From positions 1,488,001 to 1,552,000 of the forward strand of contig NZ_CP159829.1 of assembly GCF_047730065.1 (NCBI RefSeq): a stretch of 64,000 bases of DNA. Reading direction: 5' to 3'. The DNA is from Njordibacter sp028825405 (GTDB lineage: Bacteria > Pseudomonadota > Gammaproteobacteria > Pseudomonadales > Balneatricaceae). Shown one piece after another: positions 62,610-64,000 of the stretch. Numbering within the stretch: position 1 is the first letter of the stretch; each line of letters begins with the position of its first letter. Made by a program: the position numbers and the translations under genes. Below the pieces are notes generated by a model. It did not search any database. It saw only the letters and a list, made by a program, of their open reading frames with translations, and was not told the origin of the DNA.

Positions 62610-63476
62610 ATGGATAGTTTGGCATTAAAAGCCTTTGTGGTGGTCGCAGAACAACGCTCGTTTTCACGCGCGGCAGACCAGCTGTTCCTCACACAACCGG
62701 CCGTAAGCAAACGCATTGTAAAGCTTGAAGAACAACTAAAAACTCGCTTATTTGATCGCATTGGCCGCACCGTGTCCCTAACCATGGCTGGGCAACACTT
62801 ATTGCCTAAGGCGCGAGTGATCTTGCAGGCGATGGAAGATAGTGCCAACGAATTGACTAACTTATCAGGCCGTGTGGGCGGGACTTTGCGCATTGCCACC
62901 AGTCATCACATTAGCTTGCATCGATTACCAGCGCCATTGCGCTTGTTTATTGCCCGCTACCCCCAAGTAGAGTTAGACATTCAGTTTGCCGAATCAGAGG
63001 TCATTTATGAAGGGCTGTTACAGGGCCGCTGGCAGCTTGGTATTATCACCCTCAACCCCAACCCTCACCCCCACATACAGCAACAGGTTATTTGGCAAGA
63101 TCAGATGCAATTTGTAGCGGCACCCGATCACCCTTTAAGTTTACAAAGTGCGGTTGATTTAAATCAGTTGAGTAGTTTTCCTGCCCTATTAAGCAAATCT
63201 AATACCTTTACCCGCGACATCGTAGAAGCACGCTTCGCAGCCCACCAATTAGCTTTAAATGTGGCCATGTCGACTAACAACTTAGACACTATCCGGATGA
63301 TGGTTAGTATCGGCATGGGTTGGAGTGTTTTGCCAGAAACATTAATCAACCAACACCTCAATATTATCGCCAGCCAAGCAAAACCAATCGTCAGACAGTT
63401 GGGCTGTGTTTGGCATCAACAGCGAAGTTTATCCAATGCCACGGTGGCCTTTATGGACCTGTTGCGAGGGTCATAA
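62610..63476 (+). CDS. LysR-family regulator near leuCDB
   Basis: 288 residues. The N-terminal HTH (SFSRAADQLFLTQPAVSKRI) and the substrate-binding domain (GGTLRIATSHHISLHRLP onward) are complete. A LysR gene divergent from leuC is common in pseudomonads, suggesting control of leucine or related genes. Here a small gene lies between it and leuC, so the target is less certain. Confidence 0.88.
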   Translation: MDSLALKAFVVVAEQRSFSRAADQLFLTQPAVSKRIVKLEEQLKTRLFDRIGRTVSLTMAGQHLLPKARVILQAMEDSANELTNLSGRVGGTLRIATSHHISLHRLPAPLRLFIARYPQVELDIQFAESEVIYEGLLQGRWQLGIITLNPNPHPHIQQQVIWQDQMQFVAAPDHPLSLQSAVDLNQLSSFPALLSKSNTFTRDIVEARFAAHQLALNVAMSTNNLDTIRMMVSIGMGWSVLPETLINQHLNIIASQAKPIVRQLGCVWHQQRSLSNATVAFMDLLRGS

Positions 63477-63706
63477 AATGTTCTATTTTTTATCACTCAT
63501 CACAGTAAGTAATAAGGCCTAGTCATGGGACTTTTAGAGAATATAAATAAAGCCTAATATTTTCTGAAAAAAGATCACATAACCCCTCATTTTATGGTTC
63601 CCAATAGGGCAAACCTAGTTTAGAATGCGAGCCAATGTATTAGGGCAACTTTGATGCTAAGATCAATCTTAGTGCAGAGCGTTCCAAAATAAAAAAAGAG
63701 GCAGAC

Positions 63707-64000
63707 ATGTCCATCAAAAAACCGATTCGCTACGCTTTTTTGCAAATCCCTAATTATTCCATGGTGACCTTTTCATCGGCGGTTGCTAGTCTCCGTGGTG
63801 CCAACTATATTAGCAAACAAGATCTGTATGCATGGCAGGTTGTGTCCATGGATGGTGTTCCTGTAACTGCCAGTGTTGGTTTTGAAGTGACGCCCACTTT
63901 GCATGTTAATGACCTTAACTTAAATGATCTAGAAGCCGTTATTGTGTGCGGGGGTACTTTTATTGATCGAGCCTACGACAAAAATACCATTACGTTTTTA
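63707..64000 (+). CDS. GlxA/GbdR-like AraC regulator, 5' part
   Basis: The first 98 codons; the gene runs off the right edge. The visible part (RYAFLQIPNYSMVTFSSAVASL, then GANYISKQDLYAWQVVSMDG) is the DJ-1/PfpI (GATase1-like) sensor domain of the AraC regulators that include GbdR, which responds to glycine betaine and dimethylglycine. The AraC DNA-binding domain would lie beyond the window. AGAGG precedes the ATG by six bases. Confidence 0.82.
   Translation, partial: MSIKKPIRYAFLQIPNYSMVTFSSAVASLRGANYISKQDLYAWQVVSMDGVPVTASVGFEVTPTLHVNDLNLNDLEAVIVCGGTFIDRAYDKNTITFL

Noticed and set aside
1..64000. CRISPR arrays, complete insertion sequences or a prophage
   Set aside because: No regular spaced repeats, no intact transposase frame with terminal repeats, and no phage structural genes are visible; only the decayed integrase is present.

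Overview
The window is a chromosomal segment of a gammaproteobacterium with moderate-to-low GC content that very probably oxidises reduced sulfur. Two observations support this. The right third carries a housekeeping series on the minus strand that I recognise from Pseudomonas-type Gammaproteobacteria: leuC, leuD, leuB, asd, fimV, truA, trpF, accD, folC, a SPOR protein, cvpA, purF, metZ. The middle carries two complete cytoplasmic sulfite-oxidation routes: a SoeABC-type molybdoenzyme, and AprMBA (APS reductase with membrane anchor) with ATP sulfurylase (Sat). I cannot name the genus from sequence alone.

Layout. 1-2.5 kb: the end of a catabolic operon with a PanB-like aldolase and a two-subunit Rieske ring-hydroxylating dioxygenase (beta subunit cut by the window edge). 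2.7-4.9 kb: a TauE/SafE permease divergent from a LysR regulator and a small gene. 5-8.5 kb: DUF1800, DUF1501 (Tat signal) and a secreted protein in one operon. 8.7-17.6 kb: an accessory region of low coding density with a Fur-box-controlled CxxC protein, a cupin, DUF2237, photolyase/cryptochrome and class II aldolase genes, four related ~40-residue single-helix proteins that are easily missed, repeats, and a decayed tyrosine integrase lying against a tRNA-Leu gene. 17.6-18.0 kb: tRNA-Pro-Arg-His-Leu on the minus strand. 18.2-22.7 kb: cysS, glnS, ppiB, lpxH.

22.8-43 kb is the sulfur block: soeABC with a TauE exporter; a taurine:pyruvate aminotransferase-like gene divergent from a TauR/MocR regulator; sat, three accessory genes, aprA, aprB, aprM; a phosphotransacetylase-like gene between two EamA exporters; miaE. 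Inferred flow: an organosulfonate such as taurine is deaminated (Tpa), cleaved elsewhere in the genome to sulfite and acetyl phosphate (no xsc is in this window), sulfite is oxidised by Soe or Apr/Sat or exported by TauE, and acetyl phosphate enters metabolism through the phosphotransacetylase.

43.9-64 kb: acnB, a response-regulator diguanylate cyclase, the housekeeping series, a small hypothetical gene, a LysR regulator, and the start of a GlxA/GbdR-like AraC regulator cut by the right edge.

Most worth a second look: the family of tiny membrane proteins and their associated repeats in the 9-17.6 kb island, the FKBP-containing accessory genes between aprA and sat, and the PanB-like/Rieske operon.
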